Notes: a model not told the origin generated them from the sequence alone. A DNA stretch of 64,000 nt from Gordonia zhaorongruii (GCF_007559005.1 NZ_CP041763.1:2140463-2204462); one strand, 5' to 3'. Counted from the stretch's first letter, positions 48,889-57,652 are shown. A program made the numbers and translations.

Positions 48889-49870
48889 TCGCACACCGAA
48901 TCCCGTCCGCCGCAGGCGCGCTTTCATCGCCGCCGGATTCGTGGTGCCGGCCCTCGCCGCATTCGCCGCGATAGTCGTGCAGGTGATCGCGCTGCCGAAC
49001 CTCCCGGCCGAGATCGCCGTGCACTGGAACGCATCGGGCGATGCCGACCGCTGGGCCGCGCCGTGGACCATGATCCTCGTAACCGCACTGACCGGTGCGC
49101 TCGCCATCGGGTTCGCCGCCGCCAGCTACGCGCCATTGCGCGACGGGACTCCGGGCGGGACCTTCCGATGGGTCGGCACAACGACAGCGGCGCTCGCGAC
49201 CTTCCTCGCCGCGCTCTTCGGCGGCATCGTCTGGACTCAGAGAGGAGGCGGAACGCCCTCCTCGATGACCCTCGTCGGCGCATCACTGGCGGTGGCCGTG
49301 ATCGTCGGCACGATCGCGTGGTTCGCCCAGCCGACCGATCCGGAACCGGAACCCGGCAACCGAGTGGCACCACTGGAGATCACGTCCGGACAACGAACCC
49401 TCTGGCTCCACACCGAGGTCGTCAGCCGCGTCATTCTGGGACTCGCCGCCTTCGTCGTGGGACTGGCGGTGCTGACCGCGGCACTCGGCTGGGCCGGCGA
49501 CGCCTCCACCGGCTCCGTGATCGGCTCGCTGACGATCATCTTGATCGCCGTGGCCGCGATCGTGACCACGTTCGCCTTCCACCTCCGCGTGGACGACGCC
49601 GGCCTCACCGTGCGCGCCATCGCCGGGCTCCCCCGCTGGCGCATCCCGGTCGAGGAGATCACCGATGTACAGGTGATCCACGTGCGCGCCATCGGCGACT
49701 TCGGCGGTTACGGCGTTCGCTGGCGGCCCGGCAAGATCGGCGTGATCCTGAAGTCGGGCCCCTCACTTGCGGTCACCAGGCGCAGCGGCCGGACCTTCGT
49801 CGTCACGCTCGACGATCCGGCGACGCCGGCCGCGCTCCTCGGCGCGCTCGCGCTCAGAGACGCGACTTGA
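48875..49870 (+). CDS. DUF1648 membrane protein
   Basis: Protein of 331 residues with about six membrane spans. The DUF1648 signature lies after the first span (LPNLPAEIAVHWNASGDADRW). A C-terminal soluble region of about 80 residues (VTTFAFHLRVDDAGLTVRAIAGLPRW onward) is SdpI/PH-like. GTG start at 48875 behind AAGGAGG, overlapping the GntR gene. Homologues paired with YtrA regulators are thought to respond to cell-envelope stress. The stop overlaps the convergent hydrolase gene by 17 nt. Confidence 0.85.
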   Translation: MSTTDRTPNPVRRRRAFIAAGFVVPALAAFAAIVVQVIALPNLPAEIAVHWNASGDADRWAAPWTMILVTALTGALAIGFAAASYAPLRDGTPGGTFRWVGTTTAALATFLAALFGGIVWTQRGGGTPSSMTLVGASLAVAVIVGTIAWFAQPTDPEPEPGNRVAPLEITSGQRTLWLHTEVVSRVILGLAAFVVGLAVLTAALGWAGDASTGSVIGSLTIILIAVAAIVTTFAFHLRVDDAGLTVRAIAGLPRWRIPVEEITDVQVIHVRAIGDFGGYGVRWRPGKIGVILKSGPSLAVTRRSGRTFVVTLDDPATPAALLGALALRDAT

Positions 49871-50687
49871 GAAAGCCGATCAGGATCTCATTGACCGCAT
49901 CCGGCCGTTCGATGTAGCCGTAGTGTCCGGCATCGACCAGCTCCTCGTAGCGCGCGCCCGGAATCGCATCGGCCACCTCCCGTGCGAGATGCACAGGGAG
50001 GGTCCGGTCGTCGGCGAATCCGACGACGAGACAGGGCTTCCCGATACCGCGGTAAGCGGACAACCGGTTCTGGTCTCGCTCCGGAATGTTCAGCTGCGCG
50101 CGGACACCCGCCGAGTTCCCCTGTCCGCCGAACCCGATGATGTCGAGCCAGTCCTGCGCCGCACGGTCATCCAGCAGCGTCCTCGGCGACAGGTTCATGT
50201 GCGCGGTGACAACCGCGTGGTAGGACTCCGGCAGGGTCTGACCCGCATCCATCAGCGCCTTCTCGCCCTCGTTCATCGCGGACACCAACGGCGTGGTCCG
50301 ACCGTAGGTGCCGAGCATGGCCGCAGCCCGCACCAAATCGGGCCTGCTCAACGCCAGCTCCTGGGTGATCCGCGCGCCCATGGACGTCCCGACGACGAAC
50401 GCCGGGCCCCCGAAGTGCTCGATGACCGCCGCAGTGTCGGCGACCAGGTCGGCGAGCGTGAATCCGTCGCCGCACTCGCTGGACGGCGCGATTCCGCGAT
50501 TGTCGAACGTCACGACGCGGAATCCCGCCGCGATCAGGGCGGGTTGCTGGTGAGCGTGCCACACTCGACCGGGACTTCCAGTGCCCATGACCATGACGAC
50601 CAAGGGCCCCTCCCCCGCAGCCGTGCACGAGAGGATCACGTCTCCGTTGCGGACCTGCGTCGGCGCGACGCGCGCGTGGCGGCTCAC
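49854..50687 (-). CDS. Alpha/beta hydrolase
   Basis: Hydrolase of 277 residues: oxyanion strand VVMVMGTGSPGRVW, nucleophile elbow GTSMG at 100-104 (Ser102), acid in VVGFADDRTLP, histidine in VDAGHYGYIERPD. GTG start overlaps the FAH-family gene stop (GTGA), so the pair is cotranscribed and may act in one catabolic route. Relatives include non-haem haloperoxidase-like and ring-cleavage hydrolases; the substrate cannot be read. Confidence 0.86.
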   Translation of the reverse strand: MSRHARVAPTQVRNGDVILSCTAAGEGPLVVMVMGTGSPGRVWHAHQQPALIAAGFRVVTFDNRGIAPSSECGDGFTLADLVADTAAVIEHFGGPAFVVGTSMGARITQELALSRPDLVRAAAMLGTYGRTTPLVSAMNEGEKALMDAGQTLPESYHAVVTAHMNLSPRTLLDDRAAQDWLDIIGFGGQGNSAGVRAQLNIPERDQNRLSAYRGIGKPCLVVGFADDRTLPVHLAREVADAIPGARYEELVDAGHYGYIERPDAVNEILIGFLKSRL

Positions 50688-51454
50688 TTATCGACCACCG
50701 GGTTGGCCAGAGTGCCGAGACCTTCGACGGACACCGACACCGTCTGGCCAGCTGTCATCGGACCGACGCCCTCCGGCGTGCCCGTGAGGATCACATCACC
50801 GGGCAGCAGCGTCATCACGCGCGACACCCATTCGATGATCTCGCCGACCGAATGCAGCATGAGCGACGTCCGGCTCGACTGCTGCACCGCGTCGTCGAGT
50901 TCGGTCTTGATCGCCGCGTCGGATGCATCGAAGTCGGTCACGATCCACGGCCCCAACGGACAGAAGGTGTCGTAGCTCTTGGATCGGGTCCACTGGCCGT
51001 CGTGCGCCTGATGATCGCGCGCGGTGACGTCGTTGGCGATGGTGTAGCCGAGGATGACGTCCTTGGCGCGTGCGGCGGGGACGTCCTTGCACGGCCTGCC
51101 GATGACGACGGCGAGCTCCCCCTCGAAGTCGACGCGCTCGGATGACGGCGGTCGCACGATCGACGCACCGGGGCCGACGATCGAGGTGTTCGGCTTCGAG
51201 AAGATCACCGGGTCGGCCGGCGCCTGCGAACCCATCTCGGCCGCGTGCGCCGCGTAGTTCTTCCCGACTGCGATCACCTTCGTCGCGAGAATCGGTGCGA
51301 GGAGACGCGTGTCGGCGAGTTTCCACGTCCGTCCGGTGAACGTCGGATCACCGAACGGGTGCTCCGCGATCTCCCGCGCCGTCTCCTCACCTTCTGCGCC
51401 TTCGATGGCTACGAATGCGACCCCGTCAGGGCTGGCGACACGACCCAATTTCAT
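50684..51454 (-). CDS. Fumarylacetoacetate hydrolase-family protein
   Basis: Protein of 256 residues. Metal site Glu111/Glu113 (DFEGELAVVIG) and Asp142 (YTIANDVTARD); GKNYAAHAAEMG and LTGTPEGVGPM are conserved. Such enzymes hydrolyse or decarboxylate 2-keto acids in aromatic catabolism. ATG 51454, with 5' leader of about 28 nt from the promoter at 51489-51518. Mycobacteria have the homologue Rv2993c next to gltX (from memory). Confidence 0.9.
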   Translation of the reverse strand: MKLGRVASPDGVAFVAIEGAEGEETAREIAEHPFGDPTFTGRTWKLADTRLLAPILATKVIAVGKNYAAHAAEMGSQAPADPVIFSKPNTSIVGPGASIVRPPSSERVDFEGELAVVIGRPCKDVPAARAKDVILGYTIANDVTARDHQAHDGQWTRSKSYDTFCPLGPWIVTDFDASDAAIKTELDDAVQQSSRTSLMLHSVGEIIEWVSRVMTLLPGDVILTGTPEGVGPMTAGQTVSVSVEGLGTLANPVVDK

Positions 51455-51488
51455 GCCCCAAAGACTAACGCACCCATACTTGTGTTCT

Positions 51489-51518
51489 ATTATCTGGAAC
51501 AGATATTCCACTATGTAA
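51489..51518 (-). promoter_or_regulatory. FAH-gene promoter with a palindrome filling its spacer
   Basis: Minus strand: TTACAT (51518-51513), 18-bp spacer, GATAAT (51494-51489). The spacer contains TGGAA-N6-TTCCA (51495-51510), resembling IclR-type operators (TGGAAAT-N-ATTTCCA). A protein bound there would block the promoter; the divergent MFS gene begins 20 bp away. Confidence 0.6.
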
Positions 51519-51537
51519 GATTTATCCGCCACCGGCC

Positions 51538-52824
51538 ATGCGCGAATCGAGGTGCTCGTTGTCCGCTTCCTCAGACCCTGCCTCGGCGAGCCCGACATCG
51601 GATCCGCAAGCTGCTGATCTGTCGCCCACCCGCCGGTGGATCATGCTCGCCAGTTCCCTCGTGGCAGCTATGACGACGACCTGTGCCACTGCGGGCGTCG
51701 CTTACGTGATCCCCGTCCTGCACAGCGACCACGGCATGCCGCTCTCGAAAGCCGCGACCCTCGCTGCGATCCCCACGATCGGACTCACCCTGACGATCAT
51801 CGCGTGGGGTGCCGCGCTGGACCGATTCGGGGAGCGACGCGTCCTGCTCATCTCACTCGGCATCACGGCGGCGGGCACCGTCGCCGCGATGATCGTCGCG
51901 GAGACCGGCGCGGGGTTCGCCTCGCTCGCGATCCCATTGCTCATCAGCGGACTCGGCTCGGGCGCCGCGAACGGCGCGAGCGGACGCATCGTCGTGGGCT
52001 GGTTCCCGCCGCATCAGCGAGGCACGGCGATGGGCGTCCGGCAGATGGCGCAGCCGCTCGCCATCGGCGTATGCGCGCTGACCATGCCCGTGTTCGCCGA
52101 ACGCCTCGGCTTGGCCACGGCTTTCGCCGTGCCGGTCGTGGTGACCGTGATCGGTGTCATCGCCGTCGCCGTTGCCGTGGTCGATCCCCCGCTGCCGCCC
52201 GCCTCCGCGGCGGTCAGTGCGGCCAACCCTTACCGCCGCCGGTCGTTCCTGCAGCGGGTGCACGCGGTCAGCGTCCTCCTGGTGATCCCACAGTCGCTGA
52301 TGTGGACATTCGTCCCGGCGTGGCTGATCGTCGGGCACCACTGGTCCGCATTGAGCGCGGGCGTCCTGGTGACGGTGACTCAGGTGGCCGGGGCCCTCGG
52401 ACGAATTCTGGTGGGCCGCATCTCCGATGTGGTCGGGTCGCGTATGCGGCCGATCCGGGTGATCGCGGCGACCGCAGCCGTTCTCACCGGAGGTCTGGCG
52501 CTGGCCGACTGGCTCGACAGCCCGGTGGCAGCTGGCGTCATGGTGCTCGCCTCGATCAGCACCGTCGCCGACAACGGGCTCGCATTCACCGCCATCGCGG
52601 AGTTCGCCGGTCCGTCATGGAGCGGTCGCAGTCTGGGCGTGCAGAACACTGCACAGTACGTGACGACCGCGGCCACCACACCGTTGATCGGCCGGCTCAT
52701 CGAATCCGCGGGATACCCGGCCGCGTTCGCGATCGCCGCGCTCGGCCCGCTCATCGCGCTCCCTCTCGTGCCGCGCGACGCCGGTGCGCCGGGCACCGAC
52801 GCGTCCGACCCATCTGACGCCTGA
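51538..52824 (+). CDS. MFS transporter
   Basis: Membrane transporter of 428 residues with 12 hydrophobic segments. The loop after span 2 reads DRFGERRVLL (MFS motif A), and the second-half counterpart is GRISDVVGSRM. GASGRIVVGWFPPHQRGTAMGVRQM resembles nitrate/oxalate-type carriers. Divergent from the FAH/hydrolase pair, so uptake of their substrate is plausible. ATG 51538 lacks a clear ribosome-binding site. Confidence 0.88.
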   Translation: MRESRCSLSASSDPASASPTSDPQAADLSPTRRWIMLASSLVAAMTTTCATAGVAYVIPVLHSDHGMPLSKAATLAAIPTIGLTLTIIAWGAALDRFGERRVLLISLGITAAGTVAAMIVAETGAGFASLAIPLLISGLGSGAANGASGRIVVGWFPPHQRGTAMGVRQMAQPLAIGVCALTMPVFAERLGLATAFAVPVVVTVIGVIAVAVAVVDPPLPPASAAVSAANPYRRRSFLQRVHAVSVLLVIPQSLMWTFVPAWLIVGHHWSALSAGVLVTVTQVAGALGRILVGRISDVVGSRMRPIRVIAATAAVLTGGLALADWLDSPVAAGVMVLASISTVADNGLAFTAIAEFAGPSWSGRSLGVQNTAQYVTTAATTPLIGRLIESAGYPAAFAIAALGPLIALPLVPRDAGAPGTDASDPSDA

Positions 52825-52843
52825 ACCGTGCCTGCAGAGACGA

Positions 52844-52875
52844 CTCGACGCACCACCCGCAGGTGGTGCGTCGAG
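52844..52875. terminator. Terminator after the MFS gene
   Basis: Perfect 14-bp stem (52844-52857 with 52862-52875), loop CGCA, 20 nt after the stop. Before the insertion it would have separated the converging MFS and leuB genes. Confidence 0.8.
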
Positions 52876-52898
52876 CTCTGCGGCCGCTGCGCGAGCGG

Positions 52899-52906
52899 CC
52901 TTTCGA
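52899..52906 (+). repeat. Left copy of 8-bp target duplication CCTTTCGA
   Basis: CCTTTCGA directly abuts the left end of the insertion sequence; the same 8 bp follow the right end at 56619-56626. ISL3 elements make 8-bp duplications. Confidence 0.8.
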
Positions 52907-54346
52907 GGCTCATCCCAATCGGGGGTGTAGGAGTTGGGGTCTGAAGCCGCCGGTCTCGAGCAGGCTTCGGGCGATGTAGTTGGTCAGGTTGCGGAACCCG
53001 AGTGCGGAGCCGCGCAGGTGTTCGAGCCGTCCGTTGAGCGCCTCGGTCGGCCCGTTGCTGGTGCCGGGTCGTTCGAAGTAGGCGAGCACGTCGGCGGCTC
53101 GCTTCTTCAGGGTCCGGCCCAGGGTGGTGAGCTCGGTGAGCACCTTGGGGACGCCGGCGCTGAGGTCGGTGATCAGCTTCTCCATGAGCTCGCGGCCACG
53201 TTGCCGGTCCTCGTGGCGATAGGCGGCGATCATGCGCTGGTAGACACCCCAGGCCGCCTCGACCTCGACGTGAGCGTCATCAACGAACAGCGCGCGTAGC
53301 CTGTCGCTCTGCTTGTCGGTGAGCAGGTCCGCGCCGGTGTGCAGCGTGCGCCGCGACTTGTAGAGCGGGTCGTCTCTGAACCCACGGTGCCCGTGGATCG
53401 CGAGTTGGACCCGGCGCCGGCACCTGTCGAGGGCGTCACCGGCCAGGCGCACGACGTGGAAGGGATCCATCACCGTGACCGCGTCCGGGATCTCCTCTGC
53501 AGCGGCGGTCTTGAACCCGGTGAAGCCGTCCATCGCGACCACCTCGACCGCGTCACGGAAGGCGTCGTCGCGGTCGGCGAGCCAGGTCTTGAACGCCGCC
53601 TTCGACCGGCCCTCGACCATGTCCAGCAGCCTTGCTGGGCCGGCGCCATCGCGGACCGGGGTGAGGTCGATGATCACGGTGACGTACTTGTCGCCACGCC
53701 TGGTGTGGCGCCAGACGTGCTCATCAACGCCAATGACCTTCACGGCCTCAAACCGCGTGGGGTCGTTGATCAGCAGCCGCTTGCCTTCAGCCAGGACCGC
53801 GTTGTTGGCGGTGTCCCACGCGACCCCGAGTCCCTCGGCGACACGGGCGGACGGTGAGGTGTGCGACCACGATCCCTTCCAGCGCCCACCGCAGCCCGGT
53901 GCGCGAGAGCTTCGCGCGTGGCTCCGCCGCGGCGCTGGTGTCTTGGCGCCACACGTGTCCGCAGTCGGCACAGCGGTAGCGGCGCACTACAACTTCCAGC
54001 ACGGTCGGTCGCCAGCCCAGCGGCTCGTGGGCCAACCGCCGGATCACGGTGTCACGAGCAGCGCCTTCGCTGCCGCACCGTCGGCACCACGGATCTGGTT
54101 CCACCACGCGGCACGCGAGGACCGCACGATCCGGTTCAAGTCGTTGTCCGGTCACGCTCAGACCGAGGCCGTCGAGTCGAGCGAAGGCGGTCAGGTCAGG
54201 GCGGCCGAAGCCGGCCGGCGGGGTAGCGTCGGACACGTCGAGGTCTTTCGGATGGATGGCGTAGGAACCTCCGTCGTCGGGAGACCTCGACGTCTATCTG
54301 CGGACCGACGCGCCCGGCCGACCTACACCGTCATCTGAGAAGACCC
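52907..54346 (-). mobile_element. ISL3-family insertion sequence, full-length copy
   Basis: About 1440 bp, a normal ISL3 size. Left end GGCTCATCCCA includes the transposase stop codon; right end (read inward) GGGTCTTCTCAGATGACGG. The inner right flank CTGAAACG does not match the left flank CCTTTCGA, so this copy alone has no target duplication. Its right 166 bp are repeated at 56453-56618 with 7 differences. Confidence 0.8.
52910..54236 (-). pseudogene. ISL3-family transposase, frameshifted
   Basis: Two frames together give one ISL3 transposase. The N-terminal part (GTG 54236) has the zinc-finger pairs CRRCG and CADCGHVW and ends in frame at GIVVAHLTV. The C-terminal part continues as ARVAEGLGVAWDTANNAV and holds the DDE residues: VIGVDEHVW, VVAMDGFTGFK and GPTEALNGRLEHLRG. 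One extra C near 53850 (GTCCGCCCGT where GTCGCCCGT is expected) breaks the frame. It is either a real inactivating mutation or a sequencing error. Everything else, including the C-terminus, is intact. Confidence 0.85.
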
Positions 54347-54571
54347 CTGAAACGTCTTCGACGACGACGGGACCGGAGGAGGGCGCGGTGAGCTAAAGGA
54401 ATGGAGCTTGCTCGGCTTCGACGCCGCCGCAAGCTCCGGTGAAACGGTCGGTACTGGTCGATCGTCGTCGGTCACCACCGGATGGCGGCGTCCCCCACGC
54501 TCGGCGTTTGCGCAGGTCAGCGGCTCGTTCGCCCAGTGGGCGCATCAAGCGATAGACGCAAAGCCGACGTG

Positions 54572-54606
54572 ATTAGGTCGTCGGTTCGATTCCGACAGGC
54601 GGCTCC
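54572..54606 (+). other. 3' fragment of a tRNA-Thr gene (candidate attachment-site remnant)
   Basis: T stem GTCGG/CCGAC around the loop TTCGATT (54580-54596), acceptor strand AGGCGGC (54597-54603), discriminator T and CC match the 3' half of actinobacterial tRNA-Thr. The 5' half, D arm and anticodon arm are missing. Tyrosine integrases leave such pieces as attL/attR, so this may be a former attachment site. A terminator-like hairpin follows, as behind a whole tRNA gene. Confidence 0.65.
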
Positions 54607-54614
54607 GGCGAACA

Positions 54615-54646
54615 GCCCCTGACCTGCGGAAACGCAGGGCAGGGGC
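54615..54646 (+). terminator. Hairpin behind the tRNA-Thr fragment
   Basis: 14-bp stem with one mismatch (54615-54628 with 54633-54646), GAAA loop; probably the original tRNA terminator carried along. Confidence 0.6.
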
Positions 54647-54863
54647 GGTTCGGTTCGGGTGGTCGCGCGATGCGCTGGCCTCACGGCTCTGCCCGACACC
54701 GACGTCGCTCTCCTCTGCGACGGACCCCTCGCCGGCTGAGCACTCGCGGCCGGCATCCTGTCCGTGTGCCGATAGGCCTCGCACCGCTCGGCAACGCAGC
54801 ATGGCGTTGCGTCGCGACCTGGCGACGGCTCGGCGGGGCGCGATCGTCTCGTGCGTTGGCGGA

Positions 54864-55175
54864 CTACGGGAGCTTGGACGCGAGGACGTCGGCCGCCAGG
54901 ATCTCGGGTGCTGCGCCGAGGAGGTGCTGGTTGGCCATCAGGGCTGCGACGATGGCGCCGTTGGCGTGGGCGTCGCGAGCGGCCTCGTCGGGGAATGCAT
55001 CGAAGATCCAGAAGGTGTCGGCGTGGGTCCTGACCGCGAACCAGACAATCGTTCCTGCTTCTTCGTTGGCGAGTGCGACAGCGCCGCCGAGCAGATCGGC
55101 GAGCGCGTCGTGCTGTCCATCGGCCGCGACGATCTTGGCGACGAAGGCATACGGAAGTGATGCGGGTGTGGACAT
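54864..55175 (-). CDS. Antibiotic-biosynthesis-monooxygenase-family protein (putative quinol monooxygenase)
   Basis: Small ferredoxin-like enzyme of 103 residues of the ABM/YgiN group. FVAKIVAADGQHDALADLLGG, EEAGTIVWFAVRTHADTFWIFDAFPDEAARDAHANG and a closing ALMANQHLLGAAPEIL match the family; the His of AHANG is conserved. ATG 55175 with AAGGAG 9 nt upstream. It is transcribed away from the GlxA-type regulator, a frequent pairing in which the regulator controls the monooxygenase. Likely acts on quinones or electrophiles. Confidence 0.85.
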   Translation of the reverse strand: MSTPASLPYAFVAKIVAADGQHDALADLLGGAVALANEEAGTIVWFAVRTHADTFWIFDAFPDEAARDAHANGAIVAALMANQHLLGAAPEILAADVLASKLP

Positions 55176-55282
55176 GAGGGACTCTCCTTGAAATCGGGGT
55201 TCTTCGTGGGACGAGTTCAGCGTATGACGAGCGAGGGCCGGTGGGAAGTGGCGTATACGGCAGTATTGCTATTGTTTACGTC

Positions 55283-56224
55283 ATGCGTATCGGACTGATC
55301 GCGATCGACGGCTGCTTCGGTTCGGCTATCGCGTCGATCATCGACATCGTGCGGGTGGCCGACGGAGCCCGCCGCGATGTCGACCCGCGGATCGACCCGA
55401 TCCAACTCGCCATCCTCGGACCGAAACGGCGAGTGACCACGACGGCATCGATGACCCTGTCGGTGGACCACCCGCTGTCGGAGTCCGCAGAGTTCGACGT
55501 GGTCGTCGTCCCTGCGCTTGGAACCCTTACGGCCGCCGCTACCAACGACGCCCTCCACAGCCGAGATGCTCGTTCGGTCATCGCCTCGCTCGGGCGCCTC
55601 GACGAGGCGACCACCCGGATCGCCGCGGCGTGCACCGGCGTGTTCGCTGTCGCCGAGACCGGACGGATGCATCATCGGCGGGCGACGACCAGCTGGTTCC
55701 TGGGGCCGGAGTTCCTGAAGCGCTATCCGACCGTCGCCCTCGATCTCGACACCATGGTCGTGGTCGACGGGAACCTCGTCACCGCCGGCGCCGCGTTCGC
55801 CCACATCGACCTCGCGCTCTCACTCGTGCGATCGATCAGCCCCGACCTGGCCCAACATGTCGCCAAGCTCCTCATCATCGACGAGCGCCCGTCGCAGGCG
55901 GCCTTCGTCGCCTACGAACATCTCCGGCACGAGGACCCGATCGTCGTCGAGTTCGAACGCTTCGTGCGCGCCCGCCTGGACGAACCGTTCAACGTCGCCT
56001 TCGTCGCGCAGTCGCTCGGCACCAGCCGGCGCACCCTCGAACGACGAGTCCGTGCGGCGCTCAACCTCACTCCGCTCGGCTTCGTCCAACGGCTTCGCAT
56101 CGAACGAGCTCGGCACCTCTCAGCAACCACGGACCTCACCTCCGCCGAGATCGCGCTACGGGTCGGCTACGCGAACGCCGAGACTCTGCGCTCCCTCCTG
56201 CGTAGGGAGCGACGCCGTTCCTGA
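55283..56224 (+). CDS. GlxA-type AraC-family regulator with DJ-1/PfpI domain
   Basis: Regulator of 313 residues: an N-terminal DJ-1/PfpI-like domain to about 185 (FDVVVVPALGTLT, AAACTGVFAVAETG with the nucleophile-elbow Cys) and a C-terminal AraC helix-turn-helix domain (about 205-313; LGTSRRTLERRVRAALNLTPLGFVQ and AEIALRVGYANAETL). ATG 55283 starts the domain cleanly; an upstream start adds 14 residues. Divergent from the monooxygenase gene with a 107-bp shared promoter region. Cargo of the composite insertion. Confidence 0.88.
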   Translation: MRIGLIAIDGCFGSAIASIIDIVRVADGARRDVDPRIDPIQLAILGPKRRVTTTASMTLSVDHPLSESAEFDVVVVPALGTLTAAATNDALHSRDARSVIASLGRLDEATTRIAAACTGVFAVAETGRMHHRRATTSWFLGPEFLKRYPTVALDLDTMVVVDGNLVTAGAAFAHIDLALSLVRSISPDLAQHVAKLLIIDERPSQAAFVAYEHLRHEDPIVVEFERFVRARLDEPFNVAFVAQSLGTSRRTLERRVRAALNLTPLGFVQRLRIERARHLSATTDLTSAEIALRVGYANAETLRSLLRRERRRS

Positions 56225-56452
56225 CCTATCGCCACGCCTGTAGCCGGTGTGCTAGTGCTCGACTAAAACCACCTCTCAGCACGTCGCGTCGACGCTCCTG
56301 CGTCGCCCCTGGACGACCCACTCGACACGCCCGCAGCACAGGCCATGTGACGTGTCCCGGCTTCCCGGACGGTCGGGGTTGGGTGGCTGTGATGTCGCTG
56401 CGTTCTCGTCGAGAGGATCAGCAGACCCGATCAGAGGCGATTGGGATAAGAC

Positions 56453-56618
56453 GCGAAGGCGGTCAGGTCAGGGCGGCCGAAGCCGGCCGGCAGGGTAGCG
56501 TCGGACACGTCGAGGTCTTTCCGATGGATGGCGTAGGAACCTCCATCGTCGGGAGATCTCGACGTCTATCTGCGGACCGACGCGCCCGGCCGACCTACAC
56601 CCTCATCTGGGAAGAGCC
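56453..56618 (-). mobile_element. Truncated right end of a second ISL3 copy
   Basis: 166 bp matching 54181-54346 with 7 differences (about 96% identity). It contains the terminal inverted repeat and the first 18 or so codons of the transposase (GTG at about 56508) and stops at GCGAAGG, where homology ends abruptly. Not a fresh duplication of the full copy. Confidence 0.85.
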
Positions 56619-56626
56619 CCTTTCGA
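56619..56626 (+). repeat. Right copy of 8-bp target duplication CCTTTCGA
   Basis: Follows the right IS end and directly abuts the leuB stop codon at 56627-56629; identical to 52899-52906. Confidence 0.8.
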
Positions 56627-57652
56627 TCAGACCGCCGCGAGGATGCGGTCACCCACCTCGCTGGTGGAGCCGCGGGATTCACCGCGCGAGGCGACGTCGG
56701 AGGCGACTGCCCGCTCCACTCGGTCGGCGCCCTCGGCGTCGCCCAGATGACGAAGCAGGAGTGCCACCGAGAGGATCGCGGCGGTCGGATCCGCCAGGTT
56801 CTGCCCGGCGATGTCCGGGGCACTGCCGTGGACCGGCTCGAACATCGACGGATTGGCGCGGGTCGCGTCGATGTTGCCCGACGCGGCCAGGCCGATACCA
56901 CCCGACACGGCAGCAGCCAGGTCGGTGATGATGTCACCGAACAGATTGTCGGTGACGATCACGTCGAAACGGGACGGATCGGTGACCAGGTAAATGGTTG
57001 CCGCGTCGATGTGGCAGTAGTCGGTGGAGATCTCGGGGAACTCCTTTCCGACCTCCTCGACCGCTCGCGCCCACATGGAGCCGGCGAACGTGAGCACGTT
57101 CGTCTTGTGCACCAGTGTCAGCTTCTTGCCGCGAGCCTGGGCCCGGGCGAATGCATCCCGGACCACTCGCTCGATGCCGAACCGTGTGTTGACGCTGACC
57201 TCGGTCGCGACCTCGTTCGGGGTGCCGACGCGGATCGCGCCGCCGTTGCCGGTGTACGGGCCCTCAGTTCCCTCACGGACCACGACGAATTCGATCGTCG
57301 GGTCGCCCGCGAGAGGGGACGTGACGCCGTCGAAGAGGATCGACGGACGAAGGTTCACGTGGTGGTCGAGGATGAAGCGCAGCTTCAGCAGGAAACCGCG
57401 TTCGAGGACACCCGACGGAACCGACGGGTCCCCGATCGCACCGAGCAGGATCGCGTCGTGCTCACGCAACGATGCGACGTCCTCGTCGGTCAGCAGCTCG
57501 CCGGTCCGGTGGTAACGGCGCGCACCGAAGTCGTACTCGGTGGTCTGGACCTCGGGGTGGAGTTTCCGCAGGACGCGGAGCGCCTGGTCGGTGACCTCCG
57601 GACCGATGCCATCGCCACCGATGACGGCCAGCTTCATCTCCGGCGCCGTCAT
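56627..57652 (-). CDS. leuB: 3-isopropylmalate dehydrogenase
   Basis: Oxidative decarboxylation step of leucine synthesis, 341 residues. GGDGIGPEV at the start, [27 protein letters not shown], and the NAD-site [19 protein letters not shown] overlaps the serA stop by 4 nt. The insertion lies directly after its stop codon, so the coding sequence is intact but its native terminator side is displaced. Confidence 0.96.
   Translation of the reverse strand: MTAPEMKLAVIGGDGIGPEVTDQALRVLRKLHPEVQTTEYDFGARRYHRTGELLTDEDVASLREHDAILLGAIGDPSVPSGVLERGFLLKLRFILDHHVNLRPSILFDGVTSPLAGDPTIEFVVVREGTEGPYTGNGGAIRVGTPNEVATEVSVNTRFGIERVVRDAFARAQARGKKLTLVHKTNVLTFAGSMWARAVEEVGKEFPEISTDYCHIDAATIYLVTDPSRFDVIVTDNLFGDIITDLAAAVSGGIGLAASGNIDATRANPSMFEPVHGSAPDIAGQNLADPTAAILSVALLLRHLGDAEGADRVERAVASDVASRGESRGSTSEVGDRILAAV

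Larger units (their letters stand above)
54347..54863. other. Non-coding stretch of the insertion cargo
   Basis: About 520 bp without a credible gene. It holds the tRNA-Thr 3' fragment (54572-54606), a hairpin (54615-54646) and a 9-bp inverted repeat (54400-54434). Reading frames across the tRNA piece on the minus strand are shadows. Confidence 0.6.
52907..56618. mobile_element. Composite ISL3-type insertion unit (3712 bp)
   Basis: The outer ends match: GGCTCATCCCA at the left and the inverse of GGCTCTTCCCA at the right, each followed by GGGTGTAGG, 20 of 25 positions identical. They are flanked by the same 8-bp repeat. Inside are a full IS copy (52907-54346), a cargo with a tRNA-Thr fragment, a monooxygenase gene and a GlxA-type regulator gene, and a truncated second IS end (56453-56618). 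The unit lies between the MFS and leuB genes, which I recall as close neighbours in mycobacteria. It moved as one block or arose by recombination within an inserted IS. Confidence 0.7.

Noticed and set aside
54517..54802. Two minus-strand frames of about 80 codons containing NRTDD or SESNRRPNHV
   Set aside because: They read through the reverse complement of the tRNA-Thr fragment; such peptides are common artefacts of tRNA regions.
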